DNA of 64,000 nt. Origin: Muriiphilus sp048268845. GTDB lineage: Bacteria; Pseudomonadota; Alphaproteobacteria; Rhodobacterales; Rhodobacteraceae. The notes under the pieces were generated by a model, which did no database searches, had not been told where the DNA came from, and saw only the letters and a program-made list of their open reading frames with translations. The stretch covers positions 62,001 through 126,000 of the forward strand of contig JBLWUQ010000008.1 of NCBI GenBank assembly GCA_048268845.1, given 5' to 3'. Below are positions 9,161 to 17,840 of this stretch, piece by piece. How positions within the stretch are numbered: position 1 is the first letter of the stretch; each line of letters begins with the position of its first letter. The position numbers and the translations under genes were made by a program.

Positions 9161-10529
9161 AATCCGCGCCGCGCGCCTCGAAATCGGGGTATTGGTCGAA
9201 ACTGGCGGCGGCGGGGGCAAGCAGCACGGTGTCGCCGGGTTCGGCCTCGGCGGCGGCACGCTCGACGGCGACCGCCATCGTGTCGCAGATCTCGTGCGGC
9301 GTGTCGCCCAGTTGCAGCGCGAAGGCGCGCGCCGACTGGCCGATCAGATAGGCCTTGGCGACATGGCCCAGATGCGGCGCGAGGGCGGCGATGCCGCCCT
9401 CCTTGCCCAGCCCACCGGCGATCCAGCGCACCCGCTCGAACGCCTTCAGCGCGGCGGCGGCGCTGTCGACGTTGGTGGCCTTGGAATCGTTGACATAGCG
9501 CACCCCACCCGCCTCACCGACCAGTTGCGAGCGGTGCGGCAGGCCCTTGAAACTGGCCAGTGCCGCCTCGATCTGGCGCGGCGCCAGGCCCAGCGCGCGC
9601 AGGGCTGCAAAGGCGGCGCAGGCGTTCTGGTGGTTGTGGCTGCCGGGCAGCCCGGACATGGCGCGCAGATCGACCGAGGCGACCTGCTTGCCCTTGCGGT
9701 ATTCCGACAGGAACCCCTTGCGCGCGAAGACCTGCCAGCCGGGGCCGGTCAGCTTGCGCTCGACCGAGATGCGGATCACCCGGTCGTCGGCGGGACCTTC
9801 CGACATCTGGCCAGCCAGAAACACGCCTTCGGGCTCGTCAACGCCAATCACCGCGCGATCCGGCCCGCCCTCGGAAAACAGCCGCCGCTTGGCCGCGAAA
9901 TAGCCGCCCGGCCCGCCGTGGCGGTCGAGGTGATCCGGGCTGAGATTGGTGAACACCGCAATGTCAGGCGTCAGCGCGCGGGCAAGGTCGGTCTGGTAGC
10001 TCGACAGCTCCAGCACTACCACCTCGCCGTCGCGCGCCGGATCGAGGTCGAGCACGCCGCGCCCGATATTGCCGCCAAGCTGCGTCGGGCGCCCGGCCTC
10101 GGTCAGGATGTGGTGGATCAGGGCCGAGGTGGTCGACTTGCCGTTCGAGCCGGTGATCGCGATCACCTTGGGCATGGTGTCGAAATTGTCCCATTCAGCC
10201 GTCGCGAAGGAACGAAAGAACAGCCCGATGTCATTGTCGACCGGCACGCCTTCCTCCATCGCGCGGGCGATGTGGCGGTTGGGTTCGGGGTAGAGATGCG
10301 GGATGCCGGGCGAGGCGATCAGCACCGCGATGTTGTCGAAGGCATCGCGGCGGGTGAGGTCGTGAAGCGTGAGGCCCTCGGCCTCGGCCCGGTCGCGGGC
10401 CTCGGGGCTGTCGTCCCAGCACAGTGCCTGCGCCCCCCCGGCTTCGAGTGCGCGGGCGGTAGCGAGGCCGGAGCGGCCAAGGCCGAGGACGGCGACATTG
10501 CGACCTTCGTATCCGCGAACGGGGATCAT
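9126..10529 (-). CDS. murD: UDP-N-acetylmuramoylalanine--D-glutamate ligase
   Basis: MurD adds D-glutamate to UDP-MurNAc-L-Ala in cytoplasmic peptidoglycan precursor synthesis. 467 residues with the three Mur ligase domains: N-terminal Rossmann-like (VAVLGLGRSGLATARAL), central ATPase with the P-loop IAITGSNGKSTTSALI, and C-terminal domain (VNDSKATNVDSAAAAL). LGGNIGRGVLDL and ELSSYQTDLA are MurD signatures. ATG 10529 is preceded by GGAGCC. It is usually embedded in the dcw cell-wall cluster; here it stands alone between an epimerase gene and an acyl-CoA synthetase gene. Confidence 0.96.
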   Translation of the reverse strand: MIPVRGYEGRNVAVLGLGRSGLATARALEAGGAQALCWDDSPEARDRAEAEGLTLHDLTRRDAFDNIAVLIASPGIPHLYPEPNRHIARAMEEGVPVDNDIGLFFRSFATAEWDNFDTMPKVIAITGSNGKSTTSALIHHILTEAGRPTQLGGNIGRGVLDLDPARDGEVVVLELSSYQTDLARALTPDIAVFTNLSPDHLDRHGGPGGYFAAKRRLFSEGGPDRAVIGVDEPEGVFLAGQMSEGPADDRVIRISVERKLTGPGWQVFARKGFLSEYRKGKQVASVDLRAMSGLPGSHNHQNACAAFAALRALGLAPRQIEAALASFKGLPHRSQLVGEAGGVRYVNDSKATNVDSAAAALKAFERVRWIAGGLGKEGGIAALAPHLGHVAKAYLIGQSARAFALQLGDTPHEICDTMAVAVERAAAEAEPGDTVLLAPAAASFDQYPDFEARGADFTRLVQARLGA

Positions 10530-10633
10530 GGCGGGCTCCGGTTTGGGTGTGGGTTTGGTAGCTTACCGGCTTCGACTTGGCCAGAGGGCGGTGTTGATGC
10601 ATGGGGGATCGCCGCGCTTCGCGCGCCGATCCG

Positions 10634-10682
10634 CCGGGGGCTCTGCCCCCGGAGCCCCCGGAGTATTGAGGCCAAGATGAAG
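10634..10682 (-). repeat. Dispersed intergenic repeat, copy C, with long hairpin
   Basis: On the minus strand CTTCATCTTGGC is followed by AATACTC and then a strong stem (CCGGGGGC-TCT-GCCCCCGG, 10634-10652). It fills the gap between murD and the acyl-CoA synthetase and may terminate the latter. Confidence 0.65.
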
Positions 10683-10692
10683 GGAGGACGCC

Positions 10693-12237
10693 CTACGCCT
10701 TTCGGTATTTGTCCAGACCGCCGGATTTCAGCGCCTCGACCAGGTCGCGCTTGCGGATCTTGGCGGCCTCGATCGGCATGTCGTCGATCATCTCGATCCG
10801 GCGCGGCACCTTGTAGGCGGCAAGGTGGTCGCGGCACCAGGCCATCAGGTCCTCGGCACTGACCGGATTGTCCTCGAGCGGCACCACCACCGCCACCGGG
10901 ATCTCGCCCTTGACCGCGTCGGGTTCCGGCACCACGGCGCAGATCGACACGCCGCCGTGCTGGTAGAGCGCGCTTTCCACCTCGAGCGGATATATGTTGT
11001 GGCCGCCGGTGATGATCACGTCCTTCTTGCGGTCGACGATGAACAGGAACCCGTCGGCGTCGACATAGCCCAGGTCGCCCGAGCGCCAGCCGTCAGGGCC
11101 GAAGCTGCGTGCCGTGGCCTCCGGGTCGTCGGCATAGCCGGGGGTGACGCAGTCGCCACCGATCACCACTTCGCCGACCTCGCCCACGGGCATCGGCTGG
11201 CCGTCGTCGCCCACGATCAGGATGCGCGACGATCCCACCGGCAGCCCGGCCGAGCCCGGCTTGCGCGGGCCGAGGGTCGGTTCCATCACGTTCTGGCCAA
11301 GGGTCTCGGTCGAGCCGTAGACCTGGCTGACCTTCACGCCCGACAGCGCCTCGAAGCGGCGGATGATCGGCTGCGGCACCGGCGCGCCGCCGGTGGTGCA
11401 GACCCTGAGCGATGTCAGGTCGTGGCGCGCCGCGTCGTAGCCGCCGACGAGGTAGACATACATCGTGGGCGTGCCACCGAAATAGCTGGCCTTGTGGCGC
11501 GAGATGTCGGTCAGAACCCGCTCGGTGTCCCAACGCTCGTGCAGGACCATTGTGCCGCCGGTATAGACGCAGAGGTTCAGCGTCACGGTCAGGCCGAAAT
11601 TGGTGAACAGCGGCACGGCGCAGAGGTAGGTCTCCTGTCCGAAGCGCGCGCGGTGCGACACCATCATGTCGCGCAGGGACGAACACTGGTTGAAATGGGT
11701 CTGCTCGATCGCTTTCGGCGTGCCGGTGGTGCCAGAGGTGAAGAACAGCGCCGCGGTGTCATGAGCGCCTTGCGGGTGATCGGTGATCCGGTCGGGCGCG
11801 GCTTCCATGGCGGCGTCGAGGTCGGTATCCTCCTCGCCCGCGCCGCCGCCGGTCACGAAACAGGGCACCGGGACGGGCATGTCGCCGCGGATCTTTTCGA
11901 AATAGGCCTGCGTCGCACTGTCGGTCACCAGCGCGCGGATGCGGCTGGTTTTCAGGATCGCGCTGAGTTCGGACTGGCGGAACATCGCGCTGATCGGGGC
12001 CGGCACCGCGCCGATCCGCTGGCAGGCCCAGAACGCCATCGCCATCGAAGGCGTCGAGGGCAGGTAGAGCCCGACGCGGTCGCCCGCCCCGATGCCGGAT
12101 GCGCTGAGCACGTTGGCCATGCGCGCGGTCTGACGGTCGAAGGCGGCGTAGCTGATCCGGTCCTCGCCCCAGATCAGAAACGTCCGGTCCGCCAGCAACG
12201 CCACGTTGCGCGCCATCATCTGATTGAGCGTTTCCAT
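10693..12237 (-). CDS. Acyl-CoA synthetase (AMP-forming)
   Basis: Activates a carboxylic acid through an acyl-adenylate to its CoA thioester. 514 residues; P-loop FFTSGTTGTPK at ~166-176, the VYGSTETLGQNV motif, GDLGYVDADGFLFIVDRKKD hinge region, and the C-terminal KIRKRDLVEAL bearing the catalytic lysine. ATG 12237 is preferred over the longer open frame to 12294, which lacks a plausible start. It opens the regulon on the left: one copy of the shared 18-bp site lies 55 bases upstream, back to back with a second copy for the divergent SDR at 12394. The substrate is probably a steroid-derived or side-chain acid; it is not the FadD3-like ligase, which is at 15317. Confidence 0.88.
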   Translation of the reverse strand: METLNQMMARNVALLADRTFLIWGEDRISYAAFDRQTARMANVLSASGIGAGDRVGLYLPSTPSMAMAFWACQRIGAVPAPISAMFRQSELSAILKTSRIRALVTDSATQAYFEKIRGDMPVPVPCFVTGGGAGEEDTDLDAAMEAAPDRITDHPQGAHDTAALFFTSGTTGTPKAIEQTHFNQCSSLRDMMVSHRARFGQETYLCAVPLFTNFGLTVTLNLCVYTGGTMVLHERWDTERVLTDISRHKASYFGGTPTMYVYLVGGYDAARHDLTSLRVCTTGGAPVPQPIIRRFEALSGVKVSQVYGSTETLGQNVMEPTLGPRKPGSAGLPVGSSRILIVGDDGQPMPVGEVGEVVIGGDCVTPGYADDPEATARSFGPDGWRSGDLGYVDADGFLFIVDRKKDVIITGGHNIYPLEVESALYQHGGVSICAVVPEPDAVKGEIPVAVVVPLEDNPVSAEDLMAWCRDHLAAYKVPRRIEMIDDMPIEAAKIRKRDLVEALKSGGLDKYRKA

Positions 12238-12291
12238 TTGCGTCCGTCCCGAATAACTGCCCCGCCTTGTGGCAAGGCCGCGCCGGGCGCA

Positions 12292-12309
12292 CATCGTCCG
12301 GCAAGACTA
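12292..12309 (-). promoter_or_regulatory. Regulon site, copy 1 (acyl-CoA synthetase 10693-12237)
   Basis: Reads TAGTC-TTGCCG-GACGATG toward the gene, 55 bases before its ATG. One of twelve copies of an inverted GTC-N6-GAC element shared by the catabolic block. Confidence 0.75.
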
Positions 12310-12321
12310 TTTGCGCGCCCG

Positions 12322-12341
12322 CGTCGTCCGGGCGGACGATG
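12322..12341 (+). promoter_or_regulatory. Regulon site, copy 2 (SDR 12394)
   Basis: Reads CGTCGTC-CGGGCG-GACGATG, 53 bases before the ATG; lies 12 bases from copy 1, so each divergent gene has its own site. Confidence 0.75.
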
Positions 12342-12393
12342 CGCCGGGGGGCTGTCGTGGTCAACAATCGGGCAAAGCGGAACGGAGGCGGGC

Positions 12394-13149
12394 ATGGGAC
12401 GGCTTGACGGAAAGGTGGCGATCATCACCGGGGCGACCTCGGGCATCGGGGCCGTGGCGGCGCGGTTGTTCGCGGCCGAAGGTGCAAGGGTCGCGGTCAG
12501 CGGGCGGAGCGCCGAACGCGGTGCCGCAGTGGTCGAGGACATCCGGCGCGCGGGCGGCGAGGCGGCGTTCTTTGCCGCCGATTTCGACGAGACGGACAGC
12601 GTCGGTGCGATGGTCGACGCGGCGGCGGCGCATTTCGGCGGGCTGCACGTCCTTTACAACAATGCGGGCGGGTCGAGCGCGGCGGATGGCCCCCTGACCG
12701 AAGCGCCCGAGGCCGAGTTCTGGCGCTGCATGCGGGTGGACCTCTTTGGCACCTGGCTGACCTCGCGCCACGCAATCCCGCACATGCGCGCGGGCGGGGG
12801 CGGATCTATCGTCAATTCGTCGTCCATCGTCGGCGCGATGGGCATTCCCAACCGCGACGCCTATACGGCGGCCAAGGGCGGCGTGATCGCGCTGGGCCGG
12901 TCGATGGCGGTGGAGTTCGCGCCCGACAACATCCGCGTCAACACGCTGGTGGCCGGGGCGGTCGGAACGGATCGGGTGATGAAGTTCTACGAGTCCGAGC
13001 CGCATCTGAAGGCACAGTGGGATGCCTATCTGCTGGGCATCGCCACGCCCGAGGACGTGGCGCAGGCGGCGCTGTTTCTGGCCTCTGACGAAAGCCGGCG
13101 CACCACCGGGCATATGCTGCCGGTGGACAGCGGTATTCTCATTTCCTGA
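12394..13149 (+). CDS. Short-chain dehydrogenase/reductase
   Basis: A 251-residue classical SDR. Cofactor loop TGATSGIG at ~12-19, NNAGG around 90, catalytic Ser in IVNSSSIVGAM and YTAAK (Tyr, Lys). An uncharged residue pattern after beta-2 (SGRSAE) leaves NADP or NAD open. ATG 12394 has GGAGGCGGGC just upstream. It is a one-gene transcription unit with its own copy of the regulon site 53 bases upstream, and it ends by overlapping the convergent SDR gene by 11 bases. It presumably interconverts a hydroxyl and a keto group on a ring or side-chain intermediate. Confidence 0.88.
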   Translation: MGRLDGKVAIITGATSGIGAVAARLFAAEGARVAVSGRSAERGAAVVEDIRRAGGEAAFFAADFDETDSVGAMVDAAAAHFGGLHVLYNNAGGSSAADGPLTEAPEAEFWRCMRVDLFGTWLTSRHAIPHMRAGGGGSIVNSSSIVGAMGIPNRDAYTAAKGGVIALGRSMAVEFAPDNIRVNTLVAGAVGTDRVMKFYESEPHLKAQWDAYLLGIATPEDVAQAALFLASDESRRTTGHMLPVDSGILIS

Positions 13150-14023
13150 CGGGCGGCTCGGCGTAGGTCAGGCCAAGGCGCGGCTGGGCGTCGCGCAGCG
13201 TCGCATCGAAGGCGCGCGCGATGGCGTCGACGTCCCAGTCGCCCGAGAGGACCGGCGCGGCGATCATCGGGTGGGTCACCAAGGACAGGTCGCGCCCGGC
13301 GATGCGCACGATCTGGCCGGTGATGCCATGCGCCGCATCCGACAACAGGTAGCTGACCAGCGGCGCGTTGCTCTCGGGCGTTGGCAGCGTGGTGTAGGCG
13401 ACATCGCGCGAAGCACTTTGTTCGGCCAGCTGCGCGGCGTTGGCCCTGGCCATGGCGGTCTTGGCCAGCGGCGAGATCGCGTTGACCCGGATGCCGGTGC
13501 CCCGCAGTTCCATCGCCCAGCTATAGGTGAGCGACGCGATGCCGCCCTTGGTCGCGGCGTAGGCTCCCAGCCCAATGTCGCCCGCCTGCGAGCCGGAGGC
13601 GACGTTGACGATGGACCCGCTGCTGCCCTGTTCGCGGAACGCCGCGACGGCGGCCTGGGTGCATTGGGCGGTGCCAAACAGGTTGACCTCGAACATCCGA
13701 CGCAGGTCGGCGGGCCACATCGCCTCGATCTTGCCGGGGCGCAGGATGCCGGCGTTGTTGACGAAGCCGGTGATGGTGCCAAAGGCCTCGCGGCAGGCCT
13801 CGACCAGATCGCGCCCTGTGCCGGGGCGGCTGATGTCGCGCGCCAGCGCCACGGCGCGGCCGCCTGCGGCGGTGATCTCGGCCGCGACGCGCTCGGCATC
13901 CGGCCCGACGATATCGTTGACCACGACCGCCGCGCCAAGGCTTGCGGCATGGCGGGCATAGGCCGCGCCCAGCCCGTTGCCCGCGCCGGTGATGACCACG
14001 GCCTTGCCGGTGAGCGAGATCAT
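13139..14023 (-). CDS. Short-chain dehydrogenase with C-terminal extension
   Basis: A 294-residue SDR, about 40 residues longer than the classical form, with the extra part at the C terminus (after GQIVRIAGRDLSL). Cofactor loop TGAGNGLG, Asp in VVVNDIVG after beta-2 (NAD type), NNAGIL, IVNVASGSQ and YAATK active site. The extended form resembles hydroxyacyl-CoA dehydrogenase SDRs of steroid gene clusters. Start ATG 14023 overlaps the stop of the SnoaL-like gene by 4 bases, so it is the last gene of the minus-strand operon beginning with the FadD3-like gene at 16900. Confidence 0.86.
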   Translation of the reverse strand: MISLTGKAVVITGAGNGLGAAYARHAASLGAAVVVNDIVGPDAERVAAEITAAGGRAVALARDISRPGTGRDLVEACREAFGTITGFVNNAGILRPGKIEAMWPADLRRMFEVNLFGTAQCTQAAVAAFREQGSSGSIVNVASGSQAGDIGLGAYAATKGGIASLTYSWAMELRGTGIRVNAISPLAKTAMARANAAQLAEQSASRDVAYTTLPTPESNAPLVSYLLSDAAHGITGQIVRIAGRDLSLVTHPMIAAPVLSGDWDVDAIARAFDATLRDAQPRLGLTYAEPPVRK

Positions 14024-14520
14024 CGGGTTCCCCCCGCACCGACACCGCGCGCCAGCAGCGCGCGCGCGGCCTCCGCCCCGTCGAGCAGCCGGGTTTCGCG
14101 CGTGACCATGCGCCAGCCTCGCGGCCCGCGCGCCAGTGTCAGGTGGTTGGCGCTGACCCGCGCCACGCGCCAGCCATCGCTCTCCGCGACGAACACCTGC
14201 GAATAGCACACCGCCGTTGCGGTATCGCCCGACAGCGACACCAGCGGCAGGCTGAGGACATGGGCGCAGCCGCGCGCAATGAAATCGCGGTGGGTGTCGA
14301 GGTTGACGAGTTGCCCGACCGCCTCCGCCCCTTGCAGCACCGGGCCGCCGAAATCGTAGCTGCCATCGTCCTGCCACAGAGCTGCTGTTGCCTCGGCGTT
14401 GCTTGTGTCGACGGCGGGGCCATAGGCGGCGATCAGGCGGTAGATCGCCAATTCGTCCTCAAGCTGGCGCTGGCGGGATTCGAGTGCCTCGATGCGGGTG
14501 GTCAGATCGTCCGTGGTCAT
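14020..14520 (-). CDS. SnoaL/NTF2-fold protein (putative dehydratase or isomerase)
   Basis: A 166-residue protein with an N-terminal coiled segment (DDLTTRIEALESRQRQLEDE) followed by an NTF2-like domain: LAIYRLIAAYGPAVDTSN, the ALWQDDGSYDFGG strand, GCAHVLSLPLVSL and a final beta segment ending ARGPRGWRMVTRETRLLDG. The fold contains ketosteroid isomerase, scytalone dehydratase and BaiE-type bile-acid dehydratases, so a dehydration or isomerisation of a steroid-derived intermediate is a reasonable inference. ATG 14520 is chosen because AGGAAG precedes it; GTG 14538 and ATG 14526 are alternatives. It overlaps the downstream SDR start by 4 bases. Confidence 0.78.
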   Translation of the reverse strand: MTTDDLTTRIEALESRQRQLEDELAIYRLIAAYGPAVDTSNAEATAALWQDDGSYDFGGPVLQGAEAVGQLVNLDTHRDFIARGCAHVLSLPLVSLSGDTATAVCYSQVFVAESDGWRVARVSANHLTLARGPRGWRMVTRETRLLDGAEAARALLARGVGAGGTR

Positions 14521-14534
14521 CGCCATCTTCCTGT

Positions 14535-15320
14535 TCACCCCGCCGGTGCGCCCGCCGCCGCGAAGGCGGTCCAGCCGCCATCGACCGGCAGCACCGCGCC
14601 GTTGACATAGCTGGCCCAGTCGGAGGCAAGGAAGGCCATCGCAAGCGCCATTTCCTCGGGTTCGGCAAAGCGGGCGAGCGGGGTGCGCGCCTCGATCACC
14701 GCCGGGTCAAAGGCCTTTTTCGCGATCAGGTCGGCCACCATCGGCGTGCGGGTATAGCCCGGCGCGATGGTGTTGGTGCGCAGCCCCCTCGGCCCCCATT
14801 CGCAGGCCATCGAGGCGGTCAGATGATCGACCCCCGCCTTGGCCGCGCCGTAGCTTGCCCGGCCCGGAAACGAGCCCTGGGCGCAGATCGACGAGACCAG
14901 AACGATGGCGCCCGCGCCTCGTGGCAGCATCCGCCGCGCCGCCGCCTGCCCGATCAGGAAGGCGCCGGTGAGGTCGACGTCGATCACCCGGCGCCATGTC
15001 GCCGCGTCGAGGTCTTCGCTCGGCACATGCGGCTGGGCGATCCCGGCGGCGTTGACGAGGATGTCGAGCCCGCCGAGTGCCGCCTCGGCCTGTTCGGTCA
15101 TGGTGGCGCAATCATCCGCGCTGGTGATGTCGCCCGAAACCGCCGCAATCGCGCCGGTCGGCGCAAGCGCCGTCTCGGCGGCTGCCGCGTCGATATCGGC
15201 GATGACGACGCGCGCGCCAAGCCCGGCAAAGACCTGTGCGGCGGCAAGGCCGATGCCGCTGGCTCCGCCGGTGATCAGCGCGCGCTTGCCGTCGAGACGC
15301 AGGCCGGGATGGTCGCTCAT
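14535..15320 (-). CDS. Short-chain dehydrogenase/reductase
   Basis: A 261-residue classical SDR: TGGASGIG loop, Asp after beta-2 (IADIDAAAAE, NAD type), NAAGIA, active site LVSSICAQGSF and YGAAK, and the C-terminal YVNGAVLPVDGGWT. It is translationally coupled to the FadD3-like ligase (4-base overlap at 15317-15320) and lies 14 bases before the SnoaL-like gene, so it should act on the CoA thioester made by that ligase or on its precursor. Confidence 0.88.
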   Translation of the reverse strand: MSDHPGLRLDGKRALITGGASGIGLAAAQVFAGLGARVVIADIDAAAAETALAPTGAIAAVSGDITSADDCATMTEQAEAALGGLDILVNAAGIAQPHVPSEDLDAATWRRVIDVDLTGAFLIGQAAARRMLPRGAGAIVLVSSICAQGSFPGRASYGAAKAGVDHLTASMACEWGPRGLRTNTIAPGYTRTPMVADLIAKKAFDPAVIEARTPLARFAEPEEMALAMAFLASDWASYVNGAVLPVDGGWTAFAAAGAPAG

Positions 15321-16900
15321 TGCCCCGCCTCGGGGTTGCGCAGACGGTCCTTCATCACCTTGCCCTGCGGGCTGGTGGGCAGCACGTCGCGAAACTCGAT
15401 CGAGCGCGGCACCTTGAAATTGGCGATGTTCTCGCGCGCCCAGGCGATCAGCTCGGCCTCGGTCGCGGTCTTGCCGGGGCGCAGCACGACGAAGGCCTTG
15501 CCGACCTCGCCAAGGCGCTCATCCGGCACGCCGATCACCGCGATCTGGCCGATGGCGGGGTGCTGGCTCATGTAGCGCTCGATCTCGGCCGGGTAGCAGT
15601 TGAAGCCGCCGCAGATGAACATGTCCTTGATGCGGTCCTCGATGCGCAGGTTGCCGTTCTCGTCGAAATGGCCGATATCGCCGGTGTGCAGCCAGCCGTC
15701 CTTGTCGATGGTTCTCGCGGTGGCCTCGGGGTCGTTGAAATAGCCCTGCATCACCAGATAGCCGCGAATGACGACCTCGCCCGGCTGGCCCTGTTCGAGC
15801 AGAGCGCCGTCCTCGGCCATGATGCGCACCTCGACGCCCGGCGCGGGCTTGCCCGAGGTGTTGGCGATCACGTCGTCGGGGTCTTGTGAGTCGCACATCG
15901 TGCCGAAGCCGCCGCATTCGGTCAGGCCATAGCCGTTGACCACGCCCTGAAACCCCAGATCGGCGCGCATCCGGCGGATGAGTTCCGAGGGCACGACCGA
16001 GCCGCCGGTCACGCCAAGACGCAGCGACGAGGTGTCGAATTTCGCAAACTCCGGGTGTTGCAGCATCGACTGGAACAGCGCCGGCGGGCCGGGGATGACG
16101 GTGATCTTCTCGCGCTCGACCCGCTTCAGCACCGCGTCGGCGTCGAAGGTCTGGTGCGGCAACAGCACCGCTCCGCGCATCAGCGACACGATGCCCCCGG
16201 CGCGGTAGCCGAAGGCGTGAAAGAACGGCGATATCACCAGCACCCGGTCGCGGTGGCGCAGCCCGACCTGATTGGCCCAGGCGTTGACCACCAGAAGGAA
16301 CTGACGGTGGGCATAGCACACGCCCTTGGGGTGGCCGGTGGTGCCAGAGGTGAACAGGATATCGCACAGGTCATCGGGGCCGATCTCGGCCTCGCGCGCC
16401 GCCTGTTCCGCCTCGGTCACGCGCTCGCCCTCGGCAAGGAAGGCGTCCCATTCGGTGTCGGGTCCGCGTGCGCCGTCGAACACCACGACACGTTCGAGCG
16501 TCTTGCGGGCCTCGTCGGTCAACTGGTCGGGGTAATACTGGCCAAGGAAGTCTCCGGTCGAGAAGATCATCCGCGCGCCGCTGCGGCTGACCAGATCGGC
16601 GACTTCGTTCGACCGGAACCGCGTCGAGACCGGCACCATCACGCCGCCCGCCGAGACGATGCCCATGGCCGCCGCCAGCCATTTCCAGCCGTTGGGCGCC
16701 CAGATCATCACCCGGTCGCCCTTGGCGATGCCCTGCGCCATCAGGGCGCGGGCGACGCGGCGGCGCATCGCGTCGAACTCGACATAGGTCACCGTCGTGT
16801 CGCCATCCTCGATCGCGACGAGGTCGCCGTAGACTTCGGCGGTCTGGGCGATGAGGGCCGGAAGCGTGGTGAAGTCCCAGGTTGAGCTGTCAGATTGCAT
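15317..16900 (-). CDS. fadD3: FadD3-like acyl-CoA synthetase (HIP-CoA ligase type)
   Basis: FadD3 activates HIP, the two-ring acid left after steroid A/B-ring removal, to HIP-CoA. 527 residues. Blocks shared with the mycobacterial protein as I recall it include WAPNGWKWLAAAMGIV, ILFTSGTTGHPKGVCYAHRQ (~181-200, adenylation loop), SPFFHAFGYRAGG, VIPGPPALFQSML, NGYGLTECGGFGTM, DMFICGGFNCYPAEIER and ENIANFKVPRSIEFRDVLP. This level of match in the substrate-pocket blocks argues for FadD3 rather than a generic fatty-acyl ligase. First gene of a four-gene minus-strand operon; the shared regulon site lies 76 bases upstream. Confidence 0.8.
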   Translation of the reverse strand: MQSDSSTWDFTTLPALIAQTAEVYGDLVAIEDGDTTVTYVEFDAMRRRVARALMAQGIAKGDRVMIWAPNGWKWLAAAMGIVSAGGVMVPVSTRFRSNEVADLVSRSGARMIFSTGDFLGQYYPDQLTDEARKTLERVVVFDGARGPDTEWDAFLAEGERVTEAEQAAREAEIGPDDLCDILFTSGTTGHPKGVCYAHRQFLLVVNAWANQVGLRHRDRVLVISPFFHAFGYRAGGIVSLMRGAVLLPHQTFDADAVLKRVEREKITVIPGPPALFQSMLQHPEFAKFDTSSLRLGVTGGSVVPSELIRRMRADLGFQGVVNGYGLTECGGFGTMCDSQDPDDVIANTSGKPAPGVEVRIMAEDGALLEQGQPGEVVIRGYLVMQGYFNDPEATARTIDKDGWLHTGDIGHFDENGNLRIEDRIKDMFICGGFNCYPAEIERYMSQHPAIGQIAVIGVPDERLGEVGKAFVVLRPGKTATEAELIAWARENIANFKVPRSIEFRDVLPTSPQGKVMKDRLRNPEAGQ

Positions 16901-16975
16901 CTTTTGCCTGTCGTGTCATGCCAATGTGCGGCCGGAAAGGCCCGCGCCTGTCTTAGTCCAAAGCCGCGCCTCATG

Positions 16976-16995
16976 TATCGTCCGAAGGGACGACC
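16976..16995 (-). promoter_or_regulatory. Regulon site, copy 3 (FadD3-like operon)
   Basis: Toward the gene it reads GGTCGTC-CCTTCG-GACGATA, 76 bases before the ATG at 16900. Confidence 0.72.
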
Positions 16996-17012
16996 CGCCC
17001 GGACCCGGCGGC

Positions 17013-17810
17013 CTAGCCTTGCGGCGCGGCGTGGCGGCGCAGGATGTCCTGATAGAGCGGACGCTCGTCGCCGCCATGCACTTCCAGCGTCGCGCCGCTG
17101 ACGAAACCTGCCGCCGAGGACGCCATGAACAGCGCCGCGTTGGCGATGTCCGGACCCTCGCCCAGCCGCTTCATGCCGATCGACGCTGCAATCTCGTCCT
17201 GCGCGGCACCCGCGCCATAGGTGTCTTCGGCGTGTTCGGTGGCGATCATTCCGACCACCAGCGCATTGACCCGCACCTTCGGCCCCCATTCCTGCGCGAG
17301 GCTCCTGGTCAGGCCCAGCAGCCCCGCCTTGGCCGCACCATAGGCCGCCGTTCCCGGCGAGGGCCGGACCGCCGAGACGCTGGCGATGTTGAGGATCGAG
17401 CCGCCGCCCTCGCGCGCCGCGATCCAGCGATGCGCCGCCTGCGCCATGTGGATCGGGCCGGTAAGATTGAGCGCGATGATCGCCTCGGTGAAGCGCGGCG
17501 AGACCGTCGCGGCCTCGACATCGGGCGAGCCTCCGGCGTTGTTGATCAGGATATCCACGCCGCCGAACGCCTCGGCCACGGCATCGACGAAAGCGTTGCA
17601 GGCCGCCGCGTCGCGCACGTCGCAGGACCAGAAGCGGGCGCGGCGCCCGCCAGCCTCGGGCAGCACTTCGGGCTCGGTGCGGCCGCAGACCGCAACCTCG
17701 GCCCCGGCCGCCAGAAACGCCTCGGCGGTGGCCTTGCCGATGCCGCGGGTGCCGCCGGTCACGATCACCACCTTGCCGCTGTAATTCCAGCTCACATCCG
17801 TTTTCACCAT
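17013..17810 (-). CDS. Short-chain dehydrogenase/reductase
   Basis: A 265-residue SDR. TGGTRGIG loop, VCGRTEPE after beta-2, NNAGGSP, ILNIASVSAVRP and YGAAK active site, and a longer C-terminal tail (GGDERPLYQDILRR) than in the classical form. Second gene of a pair with the SDR at 17841, 30 bases apart on the same strand. Likely a hydroxyacyl-CoA or ring-alcohol dehydrogenase of the degradation block; the exact step cannot be assigned. Confidence 0.86.
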   Translation of the reverse strand: MVKTDVSWNYSGKVVIVTGGTRGIGKATAEAFLAAGAEVAVCGRTEPEVLPEAGGRRARFWSCDVRDAAACNAFVDAVAEAFGGVDILINNAGGSPDVEAATVSPRFTEAIIALNLTGPIHMAQAAHRWIAAREGGGSILNIASVSAVRPSPGTAAYGAAKAGLLGLTRSLAQEWGPKVRVNALVVGMIATEHAEDTYGAGAAQDEIAASIGMKRLGEGPDIANAALFMASSAAGFVSGATLEVHGGDERPLYQDILRRHAAPQG

Positions 17811-17840
17811 ACGCTCATCGCCCCTTGCCCGTTTTTCAGA

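Noticed and set aside
10825..12300. Plus-strand open frame of several hundred codons over the acyl-CoA synthetase
   Set aside because: His/Arg/Ala-rich shadow; the opposite strand encodes complete adenylate-forming motifs.
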